Shown: positions 52,843 to 62,335 of the stretch, one piece after another
Layout of the letters: the number at the start of each line of letters is the position of its first letter
How positions within the stretch are numbered: position 1 is the stretch's first letter
Origin: JAFGRU01 sp016934985
Lineage (GTDB): Bacteria > Desulfobacterota > Desulfuromonadia > Desulfuromonadales > JAAYDE01
Assembly (NCBI GenBank): GCA_963665045.2
Contig: CAXXJQ010000009.1
Coordinates: 186,001 to 250,000, forward strand
DNA length: 64,000 bases
Reading direction: 5' to 3'
Made by a program: the position numbers and the translations under genes
Notes under the pieces: generated by a model
Seen by the model: only the letters and a program-made list of their open reading frames with translations
What the model was told of the DNA's origin: nothing
Databases searched by the model: none

Positions 52843-53163
52843 AACAGTTCCTAGCGGTCACGATTTTGTTATGTGCATCATACGATAAAGAAATTATAAC
52901 GGCTTTTTGGCCAGGTTTTCTTTTTCAGGGGAAAAATCTTCAGTGGCGTTTTCAGGGACGAACAAATACCATCTTGCATTTTTGCAGGCCAGCCCCCAGA
53001 TCCCTTAGGGACTCTTCCAGAAAATAAATTCGCCCCCTTTTTCTCTCCACCCCCGGAAACGGGTCACAAATAACTCTGGGGTGTGCCCCGGACCTTCTTA
53101 TGCATGAAAGGTTGTCAGGTAATTAAACGACGAGAGCAGAAAGGTGAAAAAATCCTCAAAAAG
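52843..53163. other. Gene-free stretch upstream of the nrf remnant
   Basis: A/T-rich, no convincing frame, repeat or hairpin. A 66-codon frame at 53083 lacks coding character. Confidence 0.4.
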
Positions 53164-53198
53164 AAAAAGCACCCAGGTGCATTTTCCGAGTGCTTTTT
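53164..53198 (-). terminator. Terminator of the 53.4-kb hypothetical gene
   Basis: AAAAAGCAC (53164-53172) pairs with GTGCTTTTT (53190-53198). On the minus strand a T-run follows. Confidence 0.65.
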
Positions 53199-53243
53199 CA
53201 ATTTGCGGATTAACGTGAGGGGATATCACCGCCACGCCGGTTC

Positions 53244-53564
53244 TTACGCCTCTCCCTCACCGATCGGTTCCTGGCCGGTGTAAATCTGGGCCGCGTTGCT
53301 GGTGTCGCTGAAATTAAAGTAGAGGGGCCCCTCGTTGCGCAGCACATCGAGCAAAGCCGCCCAGCTGTTCATGCTGTAGTATACGTCAAAAATATCCTGG
53401 CCGGAGCGCTTCCGGTTATCGGGAAGCGAAGTGCCTTCCGGAAGGAACCAGAGGATGGCCTTGCCGAAACTGCCGCTCAGGTTCATCAACCGTTTGCCGC
53501 CGTACTGCTTGGGAGAGAGGACATTTACAGTATAAGTGTCAATTTTCCCGAAATGGACCGCCAT
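53244..53564 (-). CDS. Conserved hypothetical protein
   Basis: A 106-residue soluble protein with a near-perfect AAAAGGAGGAG ribosome site. It reads KIDTYTVNVLSPKQYGGKRL, then LWFLPEGTSLPDNRKRSGQD and YFNFSDTSNAAQIYTGQEPI. Predicted mostly beta. No signal peptide or Cys. Similar small proteins seem to occur in other proteobacteria as single genes. Function unknown; strong ribosome site and terminator indicate real, probably high expression. Confidence 0.7.
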   Translation of the reverse strand: MAVHFGKIDTYTVNVLSPKQYGGKRLMNLSGSFGKAILWFLPEGTSLPDNRKRSGQDIFDVYYSMNSWAALLDVLRNEGPLYFNFSDTSNAAQIYTGQEPIGEGEA

Positions 53565-54041
53565 GATTACTCCTCCTTTTCAAAGTGGGTGATAATAATA
53601 GTAGATCTATCAGGTCTACACATATGGCCAATCAAATTATCTATCGTGTATTGTCGCCTAATTAAGCAGTTGATTGGAAATACTATTCATTAAAAGGAAG
53701 ACCACCTAGTTGCCGCGCATAACAGCCCGGCCCGATAAGTGGGACACGCAACAGTCCACTTATCATTTTGGAAAAATGAAAAATTGTCCGTCATGTCAAC
53801 CTTATGTCTGAAAATTTTTTTCACCTATCGAATCTGGCAAAACCCTCCTATCAAATTGGTGATCAGATATCACTCGATACACTCTTTCCCCTCAAAAATC
53901 CTTCAAAACGTTTTTATCATACTATTAATTAGACCTATCGATTTCCAGTCAAAACATTGTTAAACCCATTGACAAAAAGAAAAGCTCAATGCTCGAAAGA
54001 ACTTATACATACTATAAACAGCCGCTTGACGAGCAAGAAAA
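53565..54041. other. Gene-free stretch with hairpins
   Basis: Holds a TCAGGTCTACACAT segment at 53612 related to the left arm at 31363, and a hairpin with arms GATAAGTGG (53734-53742) and CCACTTATC (53756-53764). No coding frame is convincing. Confidence 0.45.
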
Positions 54042-54068
54042 AGCCCCAAGACGAAACACCCTGGGGCT
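54042..54068 (-). terminator. Terminator of the AsmA gene
   Basis: AGCCCCA (54042-54048) pairs with TGGGGCT (54062-54068). On the minus strand it is followed by TTTTTC. Confidence 0.75.
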
Positions 54069-54148
54069 ACAGTGGAGAATTTCACGTGTTGGTTCTACAA
54101 AATTCATAACTTTTATACGGTACTGAAATAAAATTCCAAATCCTATTG

Positions 54149-56143
54149 TTACTTCCCGAAAAGTCCTTTCAAAAGCTGCTTGCCCTGCTCCTCGATTGAT
54201 TTAATCGAATCCTTGTCCTTTTTCAGGCTGTCCTTGAATTTTGTCGGGTCGGTAATTGCCTCCTGTAGCTTCTGCTTGGCGATGCTTTCCAGATCGGGCC
54301 TGAACGAGGGATTATCAAAACTGCCGGAGACCAGAATCGGCACGGTCAGGCCGCCCCTCTCCTTGGTATCACCCTGCCCTTTGATGGACCCTACAATCGT
54401 GGGCTGGACCCTGAAGTCAAGTCTCTCCCGGACAAGATCCGCCGTCCCGGCCGCCTTGAGACGCAGAAAAGGCGAGGCCATGCTGGTATTGGCCGTGTTG
54501 AATATGCCGTTGGTGAGGGTGAAGGGAACTTTCAACTCGGAAAAATCGGTTTTCGGTTTTTCGGTGGTCGTTGCCGCCGTCCCCGAAAAGGCTGCCTTGA
54601 CATTGCGCGCCATGCCGGCAAGATCAATGCCCTTGATGGCACCGTCAGTGAAAGTAAGGTCCCCCTGGCCGTTCAATGTCGGCTTGATGCGATCAGGATC
54701 ATCACCGACCATGCTCAGGGAGACATCCGCGTTGAGGGCACCTTCGATAAGGTCCTTTTGTGCGAAATCGACCAGCAGTGGCCCGGCCTGAACCTGCTTG
54801 ACCTGCAGGTTGGTGGTAGTTCGCGGCGCCTGACCCGAAACGTCGAGAACACTATTGCCGCTGACGCTGCCGCGGTAAAGCTTCAGGGACATGGGGTCGA
54901 TGGTGTAACGACCATTGCGGGCGGCTATTTTCATCGAAATATCCTCCACCTTACCACCCTGAACCTTTACCTCACCGATTTGCAGGGTGCCGTTAAGAAC
55001 CGGCTTGCGCAGAGGTGCATAGTCGGTTTTTTTGACTTCTGTCTTCGCAGAGGCCTCCTGGGCAGCCCCCTTGGCTTGAGGAGGCAGATAGCGGTCAACA
55101 TCGATTTTGTCCAGATCCACCTTGAAATCAAGATTGGGTTTTTCGAATTCCCTGGCCTGCAGAGAGAATCTCAAGGTCGAATCATCCAGCATCATTACCC
55201 CGTCACTGATGGCGACCTGCTGGGCCGTGCCTTTGATGCCGGCGTTCAAAGAAACGCGCGACAGCACACCGGGGTCGCTGGTTTCTACCGGTAATTTCTG
55301 GCCGAGAGCGGTCATCAGTTTGCGGGGAGAAAAAGAATCGAGAGCCAGCTTCAGATCAAACTGCGGCTCCTTGGCAACATTGTCCAGGGCTCCTTTCAGC
55401 TTGAGCTTGATTTCATTGAAAAGAGTCGCCTCAAAATCGAGAGGCATTGGCTTTTTGCCGAGCTCCTTGCCGAGGGGGCCGACCTGGCCTTTCAGTGCCA
55501 TGGGCTGGCCGTCGAGCTTGGCGGAAAAATCAACAAGAATGGGACGTTCGAAGGAAACCTCTTTTAGGCTCAGGTTGAGAGCGGAAATTTCCTTGCGGGT
55601 GCCGGTTTTTTCATCGATATAGACCAGCGAACCGTTTTTGATATCAAACTCCTCTACGGCCAGCGACTTGATGGGAAGTTCGCCGTCAGGTGCCTTGGGA
55701 GCTGCTGGTTCGGAAGGCCTGGCGGATTTTTTGGCCGCCGTTCCGGCCAGGTCCTGCCAATTGGTCCGGCCTTTTTTATTGCTGACCAGCACAATACGCG
55801 GAGAATCAACCACAAAGCGCTGGACCTCGAGATTTTTAGAAAGCAGGGGTATGAGCCTGACCCTTACCTCAAAGGATTTCACCGAAACAAAATCTTTTTC
55901 CCCAAACTCCGCAGGATTGCCCAGATGAAGGTCCTTCAGGGCAACCCCGGCCCAGGGGAACAGGGAGAGGCTGATCTCCCCGCCAAGGTTGACGGGCCGT
56001 CCCGTGGCCGCCGCAATCTCTTTTTCGATCTGCGGCTTGAAGCGGTTCAGATCCACGAAATGGGGAACAATAACCACAACGGCCACCAATAAAATGGATA
56101 ACAGGGCCAGGATTATAAACAACCATTTAACTGCGCGACTCAT
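54149..56143 (-). CDS. AsmA family envelope protein
   Basis: A 664-residue protein with an N-terminal membrane anchor (WLFIILALLSILLVAVVVIV) and the AsmA start PHFVDLNRFKPQIEKEIAAA. The long periplasmic part is rich in beta strands and ends with the AsmA_2-like segment LTNGIFNTANTSMASPFLRL. Such proteins belong to the repeating beta-groove group that carries phospholipids across the periplasm or affects outer-membrane assembly. The C-terminus is Lys-rich and ends QGKQLLKGLFGK. Own terminator; alone in its transcript. Confidence 0.9.
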   Translation of the reverse strand: MSRAVKWLFIILALLSILLVAVVVIVPHFVDLNRFKPQIEKEIAAATGRPVNLGGEISLSLFPWAGVALKDLHLGNPAEFGEKDFVSVKSFEVRVRLIPLLSKNLEVQRFVVDSPRIVLVSNKKGRTNWQDLAGTAAKKSARPSEPAAPKAPDGELPIKSLAVEEFDIKNGSLVYIDEKTGTRKEISALNLSLKEVSFERPILVDFSAKLDGQPMALKGQVGPLGKELGKKPMPLDFEATLFNEIKLKLKGALDNVAKEPQFDLKLALDSFSPRKLMTALGQKLPVETSDPGVLSRVSLNAGIKGTAQQVAISDGVMMLDDSTLRFSLQAREFEKPNLDFKVDLDKIDVDRYLPPQAKGAAQEASAKTEVKKTDYAPLRKPVLNGTLQIGEVKVQGGKVEDISMKIAARNGRYTIDPMSLKLYRGSVSGNSVLDVSGQAPRTTTNLQVKQVQAGPLLVDFAQKDLIEGALNADVSLSMVGDDPDRIKPTLNGQGDLTFTDGAIKGIDLAGMARNVKAAFSGTAATTTEKPKTDFSELKVPFTLTNGIFNTANTSMASPFLRLKAAGTADLVRERLDFRVQPTIVGSIKGQGDTKERGGLTVPILVSGSFDNPSFRPDLESIAKQKLQEAITDPTKFKDSLKKDKDSIKSIEEQGKQLLKGLFGK

Positions 56144-56285
56144 TGGACACCTCTTTTTGTCTGAACGGGCGACTTACGGAACCATTCACCTTGATTGTCA
56201 ATCAGATATTAAAAAAACCTCAAAATTATAATCAATCTATTTAAAAAGTTTTTGCCACTATTCAGCACAAGGAGTCGTTTCGCCC

Positions 56286-56400
56286 ATGGAAAGGGCATCT
56301 GCCGCCCGGATGGCGGATATTAAGCCCCATGGATGGGTTCACGCGGCCCTTGGAATGGGTGATGCGAGGCATTGTGCCGATAAACCGAATAATTACAAAT
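56286..56400. repeat. Dispersed repeat family R2, copy 1
   Basis: Shares GGAAaGGGCATCTG, GATGGGTTCAcGCGG and a purine-rich end in the same order with 59764-59880. It lies in the gene-free gap between the eCIS-like operon and the AsmA gene. The rest of 56144-56665 holds no gene. Confidence 0.55.
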
Positions 56401-56437
56401 ATTTTTGCATTTGCCTTTAGGCTGCAAAAATGCAAAA

Positions 56438-56462
56438 AGGCGAGCCCTTTACAGCCTCGCCT
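56438..56462 (-). terminator. Terminator of the eCIS-like operon
   Basis: AGGCGAG (56438-56444) pairs with CTCGCCT (56456-56462), with a T-run on the minus strand. It lies about 200 bp after the beta-helix gene. Confidence 0.65.
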
Positions 56463-56665
56463 CTCTCCAGACGAACTGAATCGCCTGTTGGCTGACACAG
56501 GATTTGAACCCTTCGACCACTTTGCTTAAGAATAGAAAAAGTAGAAACTGAAAAGATGTTTAACAAGAACAGAAACCACTAATCCTAGAAGAAAACGCTC
56601 CGCACCGAACTCTACCGAGAGAATCGTGTCAACCGATATAAAGATTAACAATCCACAAGATATTG

Positions 56666-59600
56666 TCAAGCGTAGTTGTTCAGATTCCTGGCCCCGGCAG
56701 GCACCACCACTGCCCGCGATGCCTGGGGAACCATGTTATCCGCCACCAGCCACTGGCTTTTGCCGCTATAGCTGCCCAGAGCCCGCATGTAAACGCCAAC
56801 GGTACACTGGGAAAGGAAATTCTGGCGCACAATGACCATCCTGCCAAGGGAACCGTAGATATGGATTCCCTCGATATAGGCGTTGCGAGTCAAGAAGTAA
56901 CGCTGCACATTGAGGCGGTTGTTTTCCACCACCAGGTGACTGCAGTTGCCCAGGTAGACTCCTCGTTTTGAACTTCCTGATGCCGAAGCCAGGTAAACCC
57001 GCATGAGGTTGTCCCTGATAATGACCGATCCGGCCATGTCGGGCGCATCCCCCACGGCAGCATGGTGGCTGACACCGACATGAATGGCCTCCAAAGCGCC
57101 TTCAATGCGGTTGCCGACAATGCGGACCTCTTCGGCAATGCGGCCGCCGCAGACAATGCCCTTGGCAGCCACGGCCGGGATCTCTTCCCGCACGAAATCG
57201 TACCAGCGCCGCAGCGCTGCATACTGATTGCGGAAGGAGGCATTAGTTACAGCCTTGGTTGCCAGGGTTTTCACATGCGCCAGCAGGTCCCTGGCGCTGG
57301 TCACGGTGGCGGGGGGATTGGCTGTTACCAGGGTCTGCCAGTCCCGCTCCGCAACGGTGGAATCGAATTTGATGCGGTAGCTGCCGGAAGCCAGGGTCGC
57401 ACTGCGGCTCGCCTCCACGGTCGTTTCATCGGCCTCGTTGACGAGCACGGCGTTGCCCACCAGAAGCTTCTCGATATGCGTTTTCCAGACCCGGTCCTGA
57501 AGAAGCTTCTCAAAGGTCAGGCTGCCTGGTTTCTTGCCGGCATGAACCCAGTTGTCCTCGATCAAAGCCTTGCGCATGTTGAGGAGAAGAATGCCCTGCT
57601 GATAGTTGCCGACCACAAACTCGCAGCCCCGGACCCTGACGGCATCACGCTCGACCCGGCCCTCGGGGCGGCTGACGGTCAGGCAGGTGGCGCGAAGGCG
57701 GCTGCCTGCGGCACATTTAAAAACCACATTCTCGATAGAGACATCCCCCGAGTTGTCAATAGTCAAGGCACCGTTAAGATGCCTGAAAGCGCCTCCCGCG
57801 CCACCGTGACCGCTTTCGATCCTGACATCGCGGACCGTCACCCCGGCACAATCGACAATGCGCAGAACCGCCTCATGGTTGGGAGCATGGAGCCGGACCC
57901 CCGGTCCGCAGCCGGTAATCTTGAGATGCCCCTTGTTGCTGAGCACAATGGTCTCGGGCAGAACATAATGGCCGTTCTGAAAGCAGATGTGGGCGTCCTC
58001 GCCGTCCGCCAGCCTGTCGAAAACCTGGTACCAGTTCTCCTCGGGAAAAACCGTGTAGGTGCTGCAGCCGTCGCGTTTGAGGCCGCAGAGCAGATCGAGG
58101 GCATCCTGCACGGTGCGGATGGCGGGATTATCGCGCAGTATCTCACAGGTATCTTCTGTTTTAACAAGGGGAACATGGTCGGCATCGAGGTGACAGAAAA
58201 GCGCATTCAGGGCTTCCCGCACCGAAGGGTTGAGATCGCCGGGGTTGGCCCAGACGCCGCCGAGAGTCTCAGCGAGAAGGGCGCGCACATTGAGGTTGCC
58301 GTTCTGAGGCTGGCAATCGGGAATGGCGTAGCCCACGTCCCCGGCGGTCAGGCGGCTCAGTCCGGGGAAAGCGAAACGCCGCTCCTGCTGGCCCGGGGTC
58401 AAAGACGGTGGCCAGCTGATGACGCCGCTCTCAACCCTGGCCAGGGCCAGGTAATGGTGGACGATACCGCCGGGCTCTGCCCAGGGTAGGATCTCGTCAC
58501 CCTGCCTCATGGATGGCGGAGCGCACCGGAGCCTGCCAGAAATCACCGGCCAAGCGCCTTTTGGTCGCCCAGCTCCAGGCTGAGGATCAATGCATCGAGA
58601 TGGATATCCACCGTAGTGCCGGATTTGATATAAACCCGGCGTTCCGGCGGCGTTCCCCTTCTGAAACAGCGATCCCGCGCGGTCAACGGCAAGCTCGCCG
58701 GCAGCCAGAGACCAGTTGTTGCCGGAGGTGCGCACCAGAGTGCAGGCTCCGTCCCAGCGCCGCACCCGCGAATAACCTGACGGCGCCGTAGCGGGAACGC
58801 CGCTCACCAGTTCGCCCCCGCAACGGTGTCCAGCTGCCGCTGTTGAGATGCACACCAAGATGCTTCTCCGAGGCCGATTCCTCGTCCGGCCCGTGATAGA
58901 ATTCATAAAACCCAGTCGGGAGCACTGAAGCCCGGCGGCAGGTTGGCCATATCCTCCGGAATGTCATACTGCTCGGCACCGTTTTCACTCGACCATTTAA
59001 GGGTCACCCGGACCGGCTCGCCGGATCCATCGAGTTGAGCTTCGTGCACCTCAAGGCGGAAAAGATAATCACCCGCAGGTGCATCAATAGCCAGGACATC
59101 GGCGCAGGGATCGCAAGGGTCCGCTTCGATACTTCCATGGCGCAGCTCCACCCGCAGCCGCGCCGTCCCCCCTGGAGGGGTTGCGGCCGGGGTCTTCGGG
59201 GTCAACATCAGCCGGGCACCATTTAACCTGGGCCATGGTCTGGCTGGCGGCTGCAGGTATCGGCCCCCGTGCAGGGCCGGGTCGCGCAGATTGCCGTCTT
59301 CCAGGGAGACTACACTGCGCTCCCAGACATCAAGGTAGAGCAGATAAGGCGTTGCGGGCAGCGACGGCGGCGAGGGGAAATCCGCCTGGGCGGCAAAAGC
59401 GAAGTTCGCCGGCGCCGGGTTCAGGGCCGGGTCGGGCCGGACCTCGGCCAGGATGCCGTCGACATAGGCGCATCCCCATTGCAGCTCGATTTCGCCCGGA
59501 GCTCCGCCTTCGACCTTGCGGACCAGCGGCTCCTTCCGCGGCATGCCGCTGCCGACCACATCGAGAAGCGCCCGATCCAGCCTCTCCTTGACCAGATCCA

Positions 59601-59706
59601 TGAGTTCATTCCAGTCAGCATCGGTGATCATCCTCCCCTGCTGCTGGTATACCCCCGAATAACGCTTGGCAACATCCCTGCTGTTGCGTGATATCTGAGA
59701 TTTCAT
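56666..59706 (-). pseudogene. DUF6519 / right-handed beta-helix protein of a contractile injection system, frameshifted
   Basis: ATG 59706 opens the DUF6519 domain (SQISRNSRDVAKRYSGVYQQ, then GRMITDADWNELMDLV). Shifts near 58915, 58820, 58640 and 58500 carry the coding sequence through other frames (GPDEESASEKHLGVHLNSGS; ELVSGVPATAPSGYSRVRRW; GDFWQAPVRS). It then stays open to 56666. The C-terminal 550 residues are a parallel beta-helix with rungs such as GCEFVVGNYQQGILLLNMRK and NRLNVQRYFLTRNAYIEGIH. About 1010 residues when joined. Such proteins are tail-associated in extracellular contractile injection loci. Confidence 0.75.
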
Positions 59707-59759
59707 ATCCAACCTTATCCTTCCTGGATTGTAACTGTTTCAGCCCAATGTCCTCATGC

Positions 59760-59880
59760 CCTCATGGAAGGGGCATCTGGAACCTTGAATGCACCAGTAA
59801 AACACCCCTTGATGGGTTCATGCGGGCCTTCGAATGGCCGGCACGAGGCCATCCTCAGGGAGCTGAATAGAATAGTCGCC
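59760..59880. repeat. Dispersed repeat family R2, copy 2
   Basis: Second copy of the block at 56286, with GGAAGGGGCATCTGGAA and TTGATGGGTTCATGCGGG. It separates the beta-helix gene from the tail gene in the operon. Confidence 0.55.
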
Positions 59881-59949
59881 CTGAACTTATTAATTCTTCG
59901 GACGGTTGACTCAAAAGTCTCTCATCCGGAATCAACACCGCCTCCAGTC

Positions 59950-61796
59950 CTAGCGGCAGAAAATCCTCAAGTTTGTCTGCCACACAGCCTTCTCCCGCAG
60001 AGTGTAGCGCCTGGTGTGATAAGCGCCCAGTTCACCGCCGTCCTCTGCCCCGAAACGCACGGCAGCAGGAGTAGCGGGATGAAGAACCCCACAGCCGCGC
60101 TCGCCAAAACCGCCGGCCACCAAGTAAACCGGAGCGCTGGTGCAGCGGAAAGTCGGCAGGCCGGTGGTATTCTGGCCGGGCATGAGGCGGCAGTAGCGCA
60201 GGCAGCCTTGGGACGGCGGCAGAAGGGGATGATGATGGCGCCGCAGAATGCCCATGAAGAGGCAGTCGCTGGCCTGCAACTCCTCGCTCAGGGTCTGATC
60301 GAGGACCGTACAATACTCGAGTCGGGTCACGCCGCGGGCGGCCTGAATGCGGCGGAAGAGACTGTTGCGCGCATCCAGCACCGGCACTTCGTAGTCAATG
60401 GTGAGAATCTCCACCATGCGGAAAGCACATTCGCAGGCGCTCACCCGCCCCCGGGTAATGCGCAGGGTGTTCTCCAGATTCAGTCCCTCGAAACGGTAGG
60501 TCAGGGCTTCGGTCAGCTCAATGGCGCCGCGCAGACGGATGGGCAGGAACCAGCTTTTTCCCAGGGTCCGGTTGCGGAACAGATGCCTCTCCAGCACACC
60601 TCCCTCTTCCGCATACTTTTCGTCCACATCCTCAAAGAAAGCACGGTAGCGTTCATCGCCACGCTGCTCCCAGGGGATGGTCAGAACCCTGGCTGGCCGG
60701 AGGCGGACCAAGCTGCCGGGATATTCTGCGGGGCTCCCTTCAGCCAGGGGCGGACCGCTGAGAACCAGGCCGTTATCGTCAACTTTGGTAAACGCACACC
60801 GGCAGGTGCAGGGGAGCGTCCCCCTCGTTCTGCAGGATGAGGATGCCACGGCTACCCTTGCCCGGCTTCCAGCTCTCCCCGGCAAAGGGGAAATAACCGC
60901 AATAAGTCCGGCCGTCCCGTCCGGCGGGCCGGTAGGAGAAAACAGGCATCCTCCTCGGCATAATTGTCGGGACGCAGATCCTCTTCCGCATCCGCATTCG
61001 GGAAAAATCCGGCATGGGGCGGAAAATAGCAGAGCAGGCGCCGGGGATGGGCCTGACCCCGGTCCCCAGGATGGGGAGCGAAAATCGACAGTACGCCGCG
61101 AAACGTCCTCGAAACTCCCCGGATAACAGGGATTGCCGTGACGGGCGGCCTGCCGCCAGAAAAGTCAGCCTGCCGTCGAAAGAGGTCCGTTTTGCAAAGG
61201 AGCGCGCCCGGGGCGTAGCCAGGGCCGCGGAAGCCTGCCGCAAATCGACTGTTGCAGCGGCCAGACCCCGGATGACGGGCCGCGTGGGATGGGGACGTGG
61301 CCAACGGTTCGGAGGGACAGCCGAAATAGCGGGCCGGCAGGAGGGGCTGGCCGACCCGCGGGGTCACAACCGTATGCTGCCAGCCTTCCTGAACCTCGAT
61401 TTCGAGGCCGCCGACAATTTCGGCCACCTCTTCGGCACAGCTCAGGGTTCCCTTGCCCTGCCGCAGGCGCACCGCCTTGCCTATCTCCCCCTGCTTCCCC
61501 TCACGGGTGGGGGAAAGCAGCTTGACGTCGAGAAGCTGGGCAAAATAAGGGAGAAGCCATTCCTGGCACTCCAGCCCGTCTTCCGAGCTGTCGGGGAAAG
61601 AGTCGGCCAGACGCTGCAGCAAAGTCTGGTAAACGAGATCGAGAAGATGGCCGCAAGAATCGAGATAGAGACCCAGATCACCATTGTGCGGGTCCCCATC
61701 CCCCTGTTTCAGATTGCGGTCGCTGTTGTCCCGCTCCCGGTAAATGGAAGGAAGGAGTTCGAAAAGCCTTTTCCCGAATTTCGATGTTGAATCCAT
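59950..61796 (-). pseudogene. Phage-tail-like protein (TIGR02242/P2 gpI-related), frameshifted
   Basis: ATG 61796 starts FGKRLFELLPSIYRERDNSD, typical of tail protein I-like members of contractile injection loci. The conserved block CQEWLLPYFAQLLDVKLLSP leads to RLRQGKGTLSCAEEVAEIVG. Shifts near 61300, 61220, 61150, 60940 and 60790 break the frame; joined parts include SFAKRTSFDGRLTF, HPRRLLCYFPPHAGFFPNAD and GYFPFAGESWKPGKGSRGIL. The second half (KVDDNGLVLSGPPLAEGSPA onward) stays open to 59950. About 615 residues in all. It would sit between baseplate and tail tip. Confidence 0.7.
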
Positions 61797-62059
61797 CCGT
61801 CAACTTTCTTTGGAGAAGTGCAACCGTTTAACTCTTTAACTTATAAGTGCGTTGCCAACTCGCCTGGTGCTGATCCCTTATAAATGCTCATGTGTTGATA
61901 TTCAGCGCTTGCGGCAATGAGTACCAAAACAAAGAAATTATCACTTTCGTCGCTGGGTAGCCCGGGGTTGAAATTCATAATCAACCTTAAGCTCAATCAG
62001 CTCATTCTGTGGCCTGGCCACAAAATGGTTTAAAGGTTTTCACTGTTGTTTTTTACCTT

Positions 62060-62290
62060 TTCCCCTTCCACCGCAGCCGTTGAGGGGAGGGACTTTTGAG
62101 ATCAAGCCGGGCAGACTGTCTGAGCGATTTTTGCGAGTTTCTGACCGGCCTGAAAAGGCCCTTTCCTCAACGGGTACCCGCAGGGCAAGGTGCCGGGGTG
62201 TCCTTTTTCTGCTTACTCTTTTTGGACAAGCAAAAAGAGTAAGGCGTCGTCCGGGGACGCAACCCCGGCTCCCGAACCTGCGCAAACAGG
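62060..62290 (+). repeat. Dispersed repeat family R1, copy inside the eCIS-like operon
   Basis: Full-length relative of the copies at 33160 and 33375, ending with the shared GGCGTCGTCCGGGGACGCAA. It fills the 540-bp gap 61797-62335 between the baseplate and tail genes. No gene. Confidence 0.65.
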
Positions 62291-62335
62291 CATAATCTCC
62301 CCTGCCGTGCCCCTCTCTCTCACTGAACAGACCTA

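Noticed and set aside
53739..53963. A 74-codon + frame between two minus-strand genes.
   Set aside because: A/T-rich, no ribosome site, overlaps a hairpin; coding unlikely.
56490..56530. GGGTTCAAATCC-like string on the minus strand, resembling a tRNA T-arm and a possible phage attachment site.
   Set aside because: Only three T-stem pairs form, and no acceptor, D or anticodon stem is present.
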